Positions 35,674 to 46,100 of a stretch of 52,434 bases of DNA are shown here, one piece after another. Numbering within the stretch: the first letter of the stretch is position 1; every line of letters begins with the position of its first letter. Both the position numbers and the translations under genes were made by a program. The notes under the pieces were generated by a model. That model was given only the letters and a program-made list of their open reading frames with translations, searched no databases and had not been told where the DNA came from. Source of the stretch: Gemmatimonadota bacterium. Lineage in GTDB: Bacteria; Gemmatimonadota; Gemmatimonadetes; Palauibacterales; KS3-K002. Where the stretch lies: the NCBI GenBank assembly GCA_020350785.1, contig CP070722.1:2961550-3013983 (forward strand). Reading direction: 5' to 3'.

Positions 35674-35763
35674 GTGTTCAAGGGGACATCTCTCACGGTT
35701 TGGTGGTTAGGCATATCGCACTCGAGATAGATGGTGGGAATCATGAGTGAAGGAGAGAGAGTT

Positions 35764-37254
35764 GTGCGAAGCGTTGTGCGCGCTCTGGTGCACGGTCTCA
35801 TAGCGGGATCGGTGAGTCTGGCGGTGGCCGACGGGCTTGCCGCGCAGGGTGTGGAGGGTCCCTCGTACTCCCTCGAGCAGGCCATCGCGATCGCGCTGGA
35901 GAACAATCGAGAGTTACAGGACGCCCAGATCGGGTTGGAGACGGCCGATCATCAGGTGCGCGAGGCCTGGGGGAATGCGTTTCCCAGTGTCGACGCCACA
36001 CTGAGCTACCAGCGTAATCTGGAAGTGCAGGAGGCATTCCTACCAGCGATAATTTTCGACCCGGCAGCCGATCCGAACGAAGTGATACCCGTGCGTTTTG
36101 GTGCCGATAACAACTGGTCCGCTTGGGTCAACGTGACGCAGCCGCTGTTTGACGCGAGTGTCTTCGTCGGAGTAGGTGCGGCCGGGCGCTTTCAAGCGGT
36201 GCAAGAGGAATCCGTGCGTGGACAGGCTCAGCGGGTAGCGACACGCGTACGGCGAGCGTACTACACGGCGCTGGCGGCGCACGAGCTGGTACGGGTGACG
36301 CAAGAGAGCATCAATCGTACGGAGCAGACACTGAAGGAGACGCGGGGGCTGAATCGGGCCGGGTTGGCCGCCAACTATGATGTGCTCCGGCTCGAGGTCC
36401 GTCTGGCGAACCTGACACCGAACCTGAGGCGCGCTGCGAACCAGGCCGCGGCGGCTGAGCGTGGGCTCTCGGTCGAGATGGGCCTGGAGGAGGTGACCCC
36501 GGTACGAGTGGTCGGCCAGCTGCATCAGATCGATCTGGCAACGATCGAGGCGAATGAAGGCGCCAACCGGGATCTGCTGCGGCTGGTGGGATACGACGAT
36601 GCCCTGAGCGCTTCCTTCGAGGAGCTTTTCGCGTTGGCGAAGGGCCGCCGAAGTGACCTGCGTCAGGCTCGACTGAACGTGGAATTGGAGGATGCGCGGG
36701 TGAGGTACGAGCGTACAAACCTCTACCCACGGTTGTCCGCGTTCTTCAGCTACGGGATCATCGCTCAGGAAAACGGGGCCTTGAACTTCTTCGGGCAGAA
36801 CCAGAATCAGCGTACGACGAGTGCGTTCATCGGCGTTCAGCTCGAGGTGCCGATATTCTCCGGGTTTCAGCGTTCATCGCGCGTTCAGCAGAGACAGCTG
36901 GGCCGGCGTCAGGCGGAGGTTCGTCTAGAGCTTTTAGAGCAGCAAGCGGCGAATGAGATACGCACGGCGCTCGAGGCTTTGGAGGAGGCACGCCGGCGGG
37001 CGGAGGCCCAGCGTACAGCAGTGAGCGAGGCTCGGCGCGGCTTTGAGATCGTGACCTCGCAGTATTTGGCCGGCCTGAGCTCACAGCTGGATGTGACTGA
37101 AGGCGAAGTGTTACTGAGGGAATCGGAGTACAACTACGCCCAGGCGGTCTTCGACTACTTGATGGCGCAGGCGGATCTGGATGATGCCATCGGCGTGGTC
37201 CCGCTGGTAGATGCCACCCGTCAAGGGGCAGAGAGAAGCAGTATATCGGAGTAG
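35764..37254 (+). CDS. TolC-family outer-membrane efflux channel
   Basis: 496 residues from a GTG at 35764, chosen because AAGGAGAG precedes it and it opens into a signal peptide (MRSVVRALVHGLIAG, ending GLAAQG). ATGs at 35743 and 35731 are alternatives. It has two outer-membrane-efflux (OEP) repeats with long helices: YSLEQAIAIALENNRELQDA at the first and ELFALAKGRRSDLRQARLNV at the second, plus barrel strands (WSAWVNVTQPLFD; IGVQLEVPIFSGF). It forms the trimeric channel for the adaptor and RND pump that follow. Confidence 0.92.
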   Translation: MRSVVRALVHGLIAGSVSLAVADGLAAQGVEGPSYSLEQAIAIALENNRELQDAQIGLETADHQVREAWGNAFPSVDATLSYQRNLEVQEAFLPAIIFDPAADPNEVIPVRFGADNNWSAWVNVTQPLFDASVFVGVGAAGRFQAVQEESVRGQAQRVATRVRRAYYTALAAHELVRVTQESINRTEQTLKETRGLNRAGLAANYDVLRLEVRLANLTPNLRRAANQAAAAERGLSVEMGLEEVTPVRVVGQLHQIDLATIEANEGANRDLLRLVGYDDALSASFEELFALAKGRRSDLRQARLNVELEDARVRYERTNLYPRLSAFFSYGIIAQENGALNFFGQNQNQRTTSAFIGVQLEVPIFSGFQRSSRVQQRQLGRRQAEVRLELLEQQAANEIRTALEALEEARRRAEAQRTAVSEARRGFEIVTSQYLAGLSSQLDVTEGEVLLRESEYNYAQAVFDYLMAQADLDDAIGVVPLVDATRQGAERSSISE

Positions 37255-37289
37255 AGCGCGGAACTGTGAAGGAAAGGGCGAGGCCCGTA

Positions 37290-38390
37290 ATGGATAAGGC
37301 GCGTTTGGGAGTGGTTTTGTCTTTGGTCGTCCCGCTGCTGGGAGGCTTGGCCGCCATGGGCTGTGACTCGGGTGGTCAGACGAGCGAGGCGGCCGAGGCA
37401 GCTAACGATTTCGTGAAAGTCGTGAACGTAGAGGTACTGAGACTCGAGCCCACCGATTTCACGACGTTCATTCGTCTGACCGGCGAGGTGGAGGCGTTGA
37501 ACGACGTGATAGTCAGTGCCGAGGAGAGCGGCGTCGTTGAGCATTTTTACATCGAGAAGGGCCGATACGTATCGAAGGGGGCTCCGCTCGCGAAGATCCA
37601 GGCCGACGTGCTCGAGTCGCAGGTAGCCGAGGCCGCCGCGGCCGCCCAGTTGGCGGCGGAGCGTTTTGAGCGGCAGCGCCGCCTCTGGGAGGACGAAGAA
37701 ATTGGAAGCGAGATCGCTTTCCTGGAGGCAAAGTACCAGTCCCAGCTGCACGCGGCGCGCTTGGCGACCTTGGAGGCGCGGCTCGAGCGGACGGTCATCA
37801 GGTCGCCGATCTCCGGTGTCTTTGACGATCGCTTCGTCGATGCGGGCGAGATGGTGGCGCCGGGCACACCTGTGGCGCGCGTTGTGGAGATCGATCGCGT
37901 CAAGGTGACAGGTGGTGTCGCCGAGCGGTTTGCGGGCTCGGTGCAGCCAGGTGACGAGGCGGTGATCCGCTTCGAAGTCCTGTCAGACCGCTCGTTCTTC
38001 GGCGCTATCTCTTTTGTGGGAAGCGCCGTCGATGAGGCCAACCGCACGTTCACGATCGAAGTCGTCATCGACAACCCAGGTCGCATCATCAAGCCACACA
38101 TGCTGGCGAGCGTGGAGGTGGTCGACGAGCGGCTGGAAGATGTACTTGTGGCTCCGCAGTCGGCGGTTCTGCGAACGGAGAACGGCTACCAGGTCTTTGT
38201 GGCAGAGGAGAGTGGCGGAGCGCTCATCGCGGAGGCGCACGCGGTGAAACTGGGCCCGCTCTACGCCAACCGGGTCGTCATACGCGAGGGAGTGGAACCA
38301 GGCGAGCGGCTGATTGTGACCGGCCAACAGCTGGTAGAGGCTGGGAACAGGGTGGAAGTGGTTGGCCCGGCCGGATTCGAGTCCCAGTAA
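37290..38390 (+). CDS. RND efflux periplasmic adaptor lipoprotein
   Basis: 366 residues from the ATG at 37290 (GTG at 37266 possible). The signal ends LAAMGC, lipidated Cys25. Membrane-fusion-protein architecture: beta-barrel and lipoyl halves (IVSAEESGVVEHFYIEKGRY; RTVIRSPISGVFDDRFVDAG) flank a helical hairpin (about 110-160). It ends with the barrel and membrane-proximal regions (VDEANRTFTIEVVIDNPGRI; LVAPQSAVLRTENGYQVFV). It bridges the TolC-like channel and the pump. Confidence 0.93.
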   Translation: MDKARLGVVLSLVVPLLGGLAAMGCDSGGQTSEAAEAANDFVKVVNVEVLRLEPTDFTTFIRLTGEVEALNDVIVSAEESGVVEHFYIEKGRYVSKGAPLAKIQADVLESQVAEAAAAAQLAAERFERQRRLWEDEEIGSEIAFLEAKYQSQLHAARLATLEARLERTVIRSPISGVFDDRFVDAGEMVAPGTPVARVVEIDRVKVTGGVAERFAGSVQPGDEAVIRFEVLSDRSFFGAISFVGSAVDEANRTFTIEVVIDNPGRIIKPHMLASVEVVDERLEDVLVAPQSAVLRTENGYQVFVAEESGGALIAEAHAVKLGPLYANRVVIREGVEPGERLIVTGQQLVEAGNRVEVVGPAGFESQ

Positions 38391-38410
38391 ACGACAGAGG
38401 GATCTGTTAA

Positions 38411-41400
38411 ATGTCCAGCTTCATTCGACGCAAGAAGCGGAGCAGCTCATCGTCGCAGACTGATCAGGACGTGGGGGACGGTCACGGCGTATTCAAAGAG
38501 TTCTGGCTGACGTCGTTCTCCGTCGATCATCCGACGAGCGTTCTGGTTCTGACAATTGGCATCATAATCGCCGGCCTTATCTCGTACATCCGGGTTCCCA
38601 AAGAGGCGGCCCCTGAGATCACGATTCCCATCGTGGCGGTGAACACTGTCTACCCGGGTGTGGCGCCCGAGGACATCGAGACCCTCATCACGCGACCGCT
38701 AGAGGACGAGCTGAACAAGATCGCCGACGTAACGGAGATCACCTCGACGTCGGTGGAAGGCTACTCGAGCATAATAGCGGAGTTCGAAGCTGGGATGGAC
38801 ATGACCGAGGCCCTGCAGCTCGTCCGCGAGAAAGTGGACATCGCCAAGCCGGAGCTGCCGCCGGCGGCCGAGGAGCCGATGATCATCGAGTTCAACTTCG
38901 CCGAGTGGCCGATCATGCAGGTCAATGTCTCGGGCGAATACAGCTTGGTCAGATTGAAGAAGGTAGCGGAGGATATTCAGGATCGCCTGGAGCAGATACC
39001 GTCTGTATTGGATGTCACGCTTTCTGGAGGGTTGGAGCGGGAGGTCCAGATCGATGTAGACCTTGCGAAGCTCAAGTTCTATGGGCTGGCGTTCGACGAT
39101 GTCATCGATGCCATCCGTGAAGAGAACGTCACGACGCCCGGCGGAACGATCGATGTCGGCGAGTTGAAGTATCTTGTGCGCGTGCCCGGCGAGTTCAAGG
39201 ACACGCGGTTGATCGAGGACATTGTCGTAAGCTCACCTGGCGCCCGCCCGATCTACATCGGTGATGTTGCATCAGTTGATTTCGGGTTCAAGGAACGTGA
39301 CAGCTACGCAAGACTGGACGCCAGCCCAGTCGTGACGCTGGGTGTCAAGAAGCGTGTGGGGAAGAACATCATTGAAACCGCGGGGGCGGTCAGGGCTGCG
39401 ATCGATGAGATGCGGTCGGAATTTCCGCCGACCACGGTCGTCAAGATTACTTCTGACATGTCGGAGGAAGTCTACAAGATGGTGAGCAGTCTGGAGAATA
39501 ACATAATCTCCGGTCTGATTCTCGTCGTGGCCGTCCTGCTTTTTGCACTGGGAATTCGTAACGCGTCGTTCGTCGGCATTGCCATTCCACTATCGATGCT
39601 GTTGTCGTTCAGCGTCATCAAGGTCCTCGGCATAACAATGAACTTCATTGTTCTGTTTAGCCTGATCTTGGCGTTGGGGATGTTGGTTGACAACGCGATC
39701 GTGGTGGTAGAGAACATCTACCGCTTCCGGGAGCGAGGTTACGACAAGAAGGAGGCAGCGAAGCTGGCCACCGGGGAGGTTGCCCTTCCGGTGATCGCGG
39801 CGACCGCAACTACGGTTGCGGCGTTCGCTCCTCTTGCCTTCTGGCCCGGCATCGTCGGCGAGTTCATGGGCTACCTGCCGAAGACGCTGATTATCACGCT
39901 CAGCTCCTCCCTCTTCGTCGGCCTGGTCATCAATCCGACGATATGCTCAATATGGCTGCGTCCGGAGAGCGAGGCTGCGCCGGGTTTGACTCGCGAGATG
40001 AAGTTGATGCTGGGGGCAGGCGCGGTGGTTGCGTTCCTGGTCGTGGCTATGTACAGGCCCCTCACGGCGATCCTGCTCACGCTCACAGCTGTCTTCCTGT
40101 ATTTCTTCTATCGGTTTGTCCTGGCTCGTGGCGCGTACTGGCTGCAGAACGTCAACCTGCCGGCGACGCTGCGAGCTTACGAGCGATTTCTCCGCTGGGC
40201 TCTGGCGCATCGCTGGTTGGTGATGGGACAGGCGGTAGCGGTTCTGGTACTGGCGGTGACCTTGTTCGTGATCTTCAGCCGAGGGGTCGTCTTCTTCCCC
40301 GAAGACATTCCACCGCGCACGGTCTATGTGCAGGTCGAGACGCCGACGGGGACGCGGGCGGATGTCACCGATCGGATCGTCCGTCGGATCGAAACCGAGC
40401 TTGGTGATCTGCCTGGGCACGAGGACTTCAAGGCGGTTGTGGCCACAGCGGGCTCGACCACTGGTGACTGGATCTTCGGTGGCTCGGGAAGTCACCTCGG
40501 CACAGTATCTGTGAGCTTCGTGGATTATGAGGATCGGGATCACGATGTATTCGAAACGCTGGAGCTGATGCGCAGTACGGTGGGCACGAGTGTGGCGGGA
40601 GCCGACATCACGGTTGAGCGGCCACAGGAGGGCCCGCCCACGGGTCTTCCGGTGACCATTGAGATCGTAGGCCAGGATGCCGGAATCCTCAAGCGGCTTG
40701 GCGATGAGGTGGTGAGCATTCTGTCCAATTCACCGGTTGCTCCCAAGCTCGAAGGACTGGAGAGCGACTTGGCGGATGCGCGGCCCGAGCTCACGGTCGA
40801 TGTGGATCGCGAGAGGGCGCAGCTTTTCGGCGTGAATACCGAGAAGATTGGGTTCGTGGTCCGGAGCGCCATCAACGGCGTCGAGGCGGGTGAGTTCAGA
40901 GATGGTAAGGACGAGTACGACATTGTCGTGCGTCTGGCGGAGTCTTACCGGCGTGATCTCAATTCGCTTAACGACCTCACCATAGTGGCGGAGGATGGCA
41001 GTCAAGTCCCGTTGCCGTCGGTGGCAACCTGGAGCGTCAACGAGAGCTACAGTGGGATCAATCGCAAGAACCTCGACCGAATAGTGACGATCACGTCGGA
41101 TGTTCGCTCGGGTTTCAACGCCAATGCTGTACTCGCGGAGGTGCGAGCCGAGCTTGGCGACTTCGCGGAAGGGCTGCCGCGCGGCTACGATCTGCGCTAT
41201 GCCGGTCAGCAAGAGGAGCAACAGGAGGCGGCCGCTTTCCTGTTTGGCGCCTTCGTCATGGCTCTGTTGTTGATCGCTTTCATCTTGGTATCTCAGTTCG
41301 ATTCAGTGCTGAAGCCACTGATCATCATCAGCTGTGTTGTGTTTTCGACAGTGGGCGTGCTGATAGGCCTGCTTATATTCAAGATGCCATTCGGGATTAT

Positions 41401-41875
41401 CATGAGCGGGGTGGGAGTGATCAGTCTTGGTGGCGTGGTGGTGAACAACGCGATCGTTCTCATGGATTACATCGGCATCTTGAGAGAAAGAGATGGACTC
41501 AGCCGGTTGGAGTCGCTGGTCCTGGGCGGCATGACGAGGTTCCGGCCGGTGACGCTCACGGCGATCACCACGGTGATGGGCTTGATCCCATTGGCGATCG
41601 GCCTGAACGTCGACTTCTTGGGACTCTACTCGCGCCTGGAGCCCAACATCTATTGGGGCGGAGAGTCAGCAGCCTGGTGGGCGCCTATGGCGATTGCGGT
41701 GATTGCCGGGCTCAGCTTCGCCACCTTCCTGACGCTGGTTCTGGTGCCGGTGATGTACTCGCTGAGCGACGACCTGGGGGATTTCTTCGCGAAGCACTTC
41801 ACCCAGGCGAAGGAGCCGGAAAGGGAGCTTGCCGAAGACATCGAAATACCACAAACCGAGACCGTTACGGCCTGA
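38411..41875 (+). CDS. RND multidrug efflux transporter with extra central membrane segment
   Basis: 1154 residues, about 110 longer than AcrB. A proton-driven exporter. Two related halves, each with a large periplasmic loop. TM4 carries GMLVDNAIVVVEN with Asp427 kept and Asn428 where AcrB has its second Asp, a common variant. About 530-580 has two additional hydrophobic stretches (LMLGAGAVVAFLVVAMY; TAILLTLTAVFLYFFYRFVL) between the halves, before the usual TM7 region (RWALAHRWLVMGQAVAVLVL). Also unusual is a 30-residue hydrophilic Ser-rich leader. It is third in the efflux operon, 20 bases after the adaptor. Substrate not predictable. Confidence 0.94.
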   Translation: MSSFIRRKKRSSSSSQTDQDVGDGHGVFKEFWLTSFSVDHPTSVLVLTIGIIIAGLISYIRVPKEAAPEITIPIVAVNTVYPGVAPEDIETLITRPLEDELNKIADVTEITSTSVEGYSSIIAEFEAGMDMTEALQLVREKVDIAKPELPPAAEEPMIIEFNFAEWPIMQVNVSGEYSLVRLKKVAEDIQDRLEQIPSVLDVTLSGGLEREVQIDVDLAKLKFYGLAFDDVIDAIREENVTTPGGTIDVGELKYLVRVPGEFKDTRLIEDIVVSSPGARPIYIGDVASVDFGFKERDSYARLDASPVVTLGVKKRVGKNIIETAGAVRAAIDEMRSEFPPTTVVKITSDMSEEVYKMVSSLENNIISGLILVVAVLLFALGIRNASFVGIAIPLSMLLSFSVIKVLGITMNFIVLFSLILALGMLVDNAIVVVENIYRFRERGYDKKEAAKLATGEVALPVIAATATTVAAFAPLAFWPGIVGEFMGYLPKTLIITLSSSLFVGLVINPTICSIWLRPESEAAPGLTREMKLMLGAGAVVAFLVVAMYRPLTAILLTLTAVFLYFFYRFVLARGAYWLQNVNLPATLRAYERFLRWALAHRWLVMGQAVAVLVLAVTLFVIFSRGVVFFPEDIPPRTVYVQVETPTGTRADVTDRIVRRIETELGDLPGHEDFKAVVATAGSTTGDWIFGGSGSHLGTVSVSFVDYEDRDHDVFETLELMRSTVGTSVAGADITVERPQEGPPTGLPVTIEIVGQDAGILKRLGDEVVSILSNSPVAPKLEGLESDLADARPELTVDVDRERAQLFGVNTEKIGFVVRSAINGVEAGEFRDGKDEYDIVVRLAESYRRDLNSLNDLTIVAEDGSQVPLPSVATWSVNESYSGINRKNLDRIVTITSDVRSGFNANAVLAEVRAELGDFAEGLPRGYDLRYAGQQEEQQEAAAFLFGAFVMALLLIAFILVSQFDSVLKPLIIISCVVFSTVGVLIGLLIFKMPFGIIMSGVGVISLGGVVVNNAIVLMDYIGILRERDGLSRLESLVLGGMTRFRPVTLTAITTVMGLIPLAIGLNVDFLGLYSRLEPNIYWGGESAAWWAPMAIAVIAGLSFATFLTLVLVPVMYSLSDDLGDFFAKHFTQAKEPERELAEDIEIPQTETVTA

Positions 41876-41899
41876 GGAGGCAGGTGGGTCCAGCCATTT

Positions 41900-41934
41900 G
41901 GCGTGTCGCCTCGGGTGGGGCGGCACGCCTTTCT
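41900..41934 (+). terminator. Rho-independent terminator of the efflux operon
   Basis: Stem GGCGTG-CGCC pairing with GGCG-CACGCC (one central mismatch) and an 8-base loop, followed by TTTCT, 24 bases past the pump stop. Confidence 0.65.
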
Positions 41935-41946
41935 CATGCGGCCGGT

Positions 41947-42366
41947 CTACTCTTCGGGTGGTGCCAGGGCGAAGCGTACGGTGTCCACGGCCCAGGGATC
42001 GAGCGGGACGTGGTTACCTAGAGCGAGTACCGCGATGAGCGTGTGCTCGCCAGGAGTGACGTTCGTGAGTGTCAGCGTCGAATCTCCCGTGCCCAAATGT
42101 ACCACGCCCGGCTGGTCCACGGGGACCGGTGATCCCGCTGCGGGCAGAGGGGCATCGAGTAAGAGATGATGATGCGCTCGACCGGGCGTGGCGAGACCGT
42201 CGGCGGGGACGATGTCGATCCCGGTTGCCGATAGGGTGACGACGACCGAATCGCCGCTGAGGAGCGCACCTTCCTCCGGCGTCAGGATGCGGACGTCTAC
42301 CGCTGGCTCGCTCGCGCAGGCGGAAAGTGCAAGGAGAGTGAAGCAGATCAACAGAGGACGGGTCAC
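41947..42366 (-). CDS. DUF4399-type lipoprotein
   Basis: 139 residues. The signal ends LALSAC, lipidated Cys17. The mature domain matches DUF4399 features: VRILTPEEGALLSGDSVVV, RAHHHLLLDAPLP with three consecutive His, and PGEHTLIAVLALGNHVPLDP. The function of this family is unknown; the His cluster could bind metal, as inference. It is convergent with the efflux operon. Confidence 0.85.
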   Translation of the reverse strand: MTRPLLICFTLLALSACASEPAVDVRILTPEEGALLSGDSVVVTLSATGIDIVPADGLATPGRAHHHLLLDAPLPAAGSPVPVDQPGVVHLGTGDSTLTLTNVTPGEHTLIAVLALGNHVPLDPWAVDTVRFALAPPEE

Positions 42367-42545
42367 GGAAGCCTCCTGGCTGGCGTGCGCCTGGTGAATG
42401 TTGAAGGAAGATACGGGTGTCCGGGGCCATCGTAAATGGGGCGTGGCGCCGAGGGGTGTGAGGGCGATAGATTAGCGGCGTTTCCGAAGAGACGGCTTCG
42501 TTCCTGGCTCCTGGCTACTCATTCAGATACAGGGGGTGTGAGACC

Positions 42546-43064
42546 ATGGCGAGCTTCACGCAGCGGATGATTGGCGCAGCAACACTGGATGTGCCGACCT
42601 ACGAGGAGGTGGAGCATGATACCACCGCTACGGGGCAGGCCGCCGGTGTGGTGGGGATCGTGGCGGTCGCTTCGGCGATAGGAGCGATCGGTGCCGGCGG
42701 AGCGGAAATGGCCGGCGGGGTCGTTTCTGCCTTCGTCGGTTGGCTAATATGGTCGGCGGTGACCCTGGTGATCGGCACCAAGGTGTTCGATGGCACTGCC
42801 GATATGGGCGAGATGCTGCGCACCCTGGGCTTTGCACAGGCTCCGGGTGTTCTGAACGTTCTGGGCTTCATACCGGTGCTTGGCTGGATAGTCCGCCTGG
42901 CGGTGGGTATCTGGATGCTCGTCTGTGGCGTGATAGCGGTGCGCCAGGCGCTGGACTTCACGACCGGCAAGGCGATTGGCACGGTACTGCTGGGTTGGCT
43001 CTGCTATTTCGTCGTGGCGGCTTTGATTGCTGGCCTGTTCGGCGGTCTGGGGATGTTCTCCTAG
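42546..43064 (+). CDS. Yip1-family-like membrane protein
   Basis: 172 residues. A short N-terminal stretch ([20 protein letters not shown]) is typical of bacterial Yip1-domain proteins. Four or five membrane helices follow, with the characteristic [21 protein letters not shown] and [20 protein letters not shown] motifs. Function in bacteria is not established. A G-rich Shine-Dalgarno precedes the ATG. The Lhr gene follows about 100 bases later. Confidence 0.85.
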   Translation: MASFTQRMIGAATLDVPTYEEVEHDTTATGQAAGVVGIVAVASAIGAIGAGGAEMAGGVVSAFVGWLIWSAVTLVIGTKVFDGTADMGEMLRTLGFAQAPGVLNVLGFIPVLGWIVRLAVGIWMLVCGVIAVRQALDFTTGKAIGTVLLGWLCYFVVAALIAGLFGGLGMFS

Positions 43065-43167
43065 TCGCGGCGTTGCAGAGCGCGATAACGCCAGTCCGGG
43101 ATCCGGTGGGAACTTCCGCCGGGTCCCGGCGCTATTTGAGGGACGTGACTCCAGCACGGTAACTGAC

Positions 43168-46100
43168 TTGAAAGACGACGCTCTCTCGGCTTTTCACCCG
43201 GCAGTGGCGGGGTGGTTCTCAGCCTGTTTTGCTGCGCCGACAGAGGCGCAGCGGCGCGGTTGGGCGGCCATCCGCTCGGGCCGCAACACACTGATCGCCG
43301 CGCCCACAGGTTCCGGTAAGACGCTGGCCGCTTTCCTCGCGGGCATCGATGAGCTGCTGCGCGACGGCCTCGAGGGCAAGCTCGCCGACGAGACGAGGGT
43401 CGTCTATGTGTCACCGCTGAGAGCCCTGTCCAACGACATCCACAAGAATTTGGCGGAGCCCAGGCGCGGGATACGCCGAGAGCTGCGCCGTCTCGGTCTG
43501 CCGGAGGTGGAGATCCGGGCGGCGGTGCGCACCGGAGACACGCCATCGGCTGAACGCCAGGCGATGGTGAGGAAGCCACCGCACATACTCGTCACGACGC
43601 CCGAATCGCTCTACCTGTTGCTGACCTCCGAGGGCGGTCGCGGCATCCTGCGCACCGCCCGGACCCTGGTGCTCGACGAGATCCATGCCGTTGCGGACGA
43701 CCGCCGCGGCTCTCACCTGGCCCTGACGGTGGAGCGACTGGCGCACCTGGTGGGGGGCAAGTTGACCCGCATCGGTCTCTCGGCGACGCAGAAGCCGATC
43801 GATGAGGTCGCGCGCTTTCTCGTGGGCAACGCCTGTTTGGATGAGCAAGGTGTTCCAGATTGTGAGATCATCGACGAGGGCCATCGGAGAGAGATGGACC
43901 TGGCGTTGGAGGTGCCAAGATCATCGGCGCTCGAGGCGGTCATGTCACGCGAGGTTTGGACGGAGGTCTACGATCGGATCGTCGAGCTGGTCGATAGCCA
44001 TCGCACCACGCTGATCTTCGTCAACACGCGCCGACTGGCGGAGCGAGTGACTAGGGATTTGAGCGAGCGGTTGGGCGAGGACCGGGTGGCGGCCCATCAT
44101 GGCAGCCTGTCGAAGGAGAGGCGCCTGGATGCCGAACGACGGCTCAAGGATGGGCAGCTGGCGGCATTGGTCGCCACGGCCTCGCTGGAACTGGGCATAG
44201 ACATCGGCGCTGTCGATCTAGTCATTCAGATAGGCTCGTCGCGGACCATCTCCACTTTGTTGCAGCGCGTAGGAAGGTCGGGTCACAGCCTGCACGGCGT
44301 TCCGAAGGGCCGGATCTTCCCCCTGACTCGAGACGAGTTGGTAGAATGCACGGCGTTGCTGCAAGCGATGGGACGAGGGGAGCTCGATCGGCTCGTCATT
44401 CCGGAGAAACCGTTGGACGTCCTGGCGCAGCAGATCGTCGCCGAGACATCGACGGGGGAGTGGCCGGAGGAGGAGCTGTTCGCTGTATTTCGGAGAGCGT
44501 ATCCCTATCGCGAGCTGGCGCGTCAAGAGTTCGACGAGGTCGTGGGCATGCTGGCGAGCGGGTTCACGACAAGACGGGGTCGCCGCGCCGCCCACATCCA
44601 CCATGATGAGATAAACCGGCGGCTGAGGGCGCGGCGTGGAGCGCGTCTGGCGGCGCTGACATCGGGTGGAGCCATCCCCGACGTTGCAGATTACGCGGTG
44701 ATTCTGGAGCCCGATGGATCGCTGGTCGGCTCGGTGAACGAGGACTTCGCCATCGAGAGCATGCCGGGCGACGTCTTCCAGTTGGGGAACATGTCGTGGC
44801 GGATCCTGCGAATCGAGTCGGGAAGGTTGCGAGTCGAGGATGCGCGAGGCCAGCCGCCTACCATCCCGTTCTGGTTTGGGGAAGCTCCGGAGCGGAGCCC
44901 GGAGCTGTCGGCGTCGGTATCCCAGCTGCGAGCTGAAATCGATCGCCGCCTCGACGATCCGGAGCAGGCTGTCCGCTGGCTGACGGACGAGGCAGGTCTG
45001 TCGTTGGCGGCGGCTCGCCAATTGGTCGAGTATCTCGCGGCGGGTCGGGCGGCTCTCGGCGTGATGCCGACCCAGGACACGGTCGTTCTGGAGCGCTTCT
45101 TCGATGAGGCGGGTGGCATGCAGCTGGTAGTCCATGCGCCCTTCGGCAGTCGTATCAACCGGGCTTGGGGCCTGGCGCTGCGCAAGCGCTTTTGCCGCAG
45201 CTTCAACTTCGAGCTCGAGGCCGCGGCCACCGAGGACGCCATCGTCCTCTCGCTGAGCGCATCGCACTCGTTTCCGCTCGATGACGTTTTCAGGTACCTG
45301 AGGCCGGAGACGGCGCGGCACCTTCTGATACAGGCCATGCTGGATGCGCCGGTCTTCCCGACGCACTGGCGCTGGAACGCGACACGGGCGCTGGCGGAGC
45401 TGCGGCATAGAGGGGGCCGCCGAGTGCCTCCGCCGCTGCAGCGCATGGAGTCGGATGATCTGCTGGCCGCGGTGTTTCCGGATCAAGTGGCGTGTCTCGA
45501 GAACATCGTGGGTGACCGGGAGGTACCGGATCATCCTCTGGTCAATCAGACGGTTGAGGACTGCCTCGTGGAGGCCATGAACATCGAGGGGCTCGAGAGT
45601 CTGCTGGAGCGGATGGTGGCGGGTGCCATCCGGTGTGTGGCGCGTGATACGCGCGAGCCGTCGCCGTTCGCGCACGAAGTGCTGAGTGCCAGGCCGTATG
45701 CCTTTCTGGACGATGTGCCCCTGGAGGAGCGACGCACCCAAGCTGTCTTCACGCGCCGGTCGCTGGAGCTTTCGTCGGCGGACGATCTCGGCAAGCTGGA
45801 TGCGGCAGCCATCGCGCGGGTCAAGGAGGAGGCCTGGCCGGACGTGCGTGATGCCGATGAGCTGCACGACGCGCTCGTGACCTACGCGTTTCTGACCGAC
45901 GAGGAGGCCGAGGCGGGCCAGGAATCGACGTCCTGGCAGCCGTGGCTGGAAGAGCTGGGCAGGGCCGGTCGGGCAGGGCGGCTCATCCTGGGCGGTGGCG
46001 AAGGTTCTCTCGGGCTTTGGGTGGCGGCCGAGCGCCTGCCGGAGTTTGAGGCCGTGTTTTCAAGTGTTGAGACGCGGCCGGCCCTCAGCGCTCCAGAGAG

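Noticed and set aside
43027..43167. Upstream start for the Lhr helicase
   Set aside because: It would overlap the Yip1 gene and add a Ser/Arg-rich leader, while the TTG at 43168 gives the usual family N-terminus.
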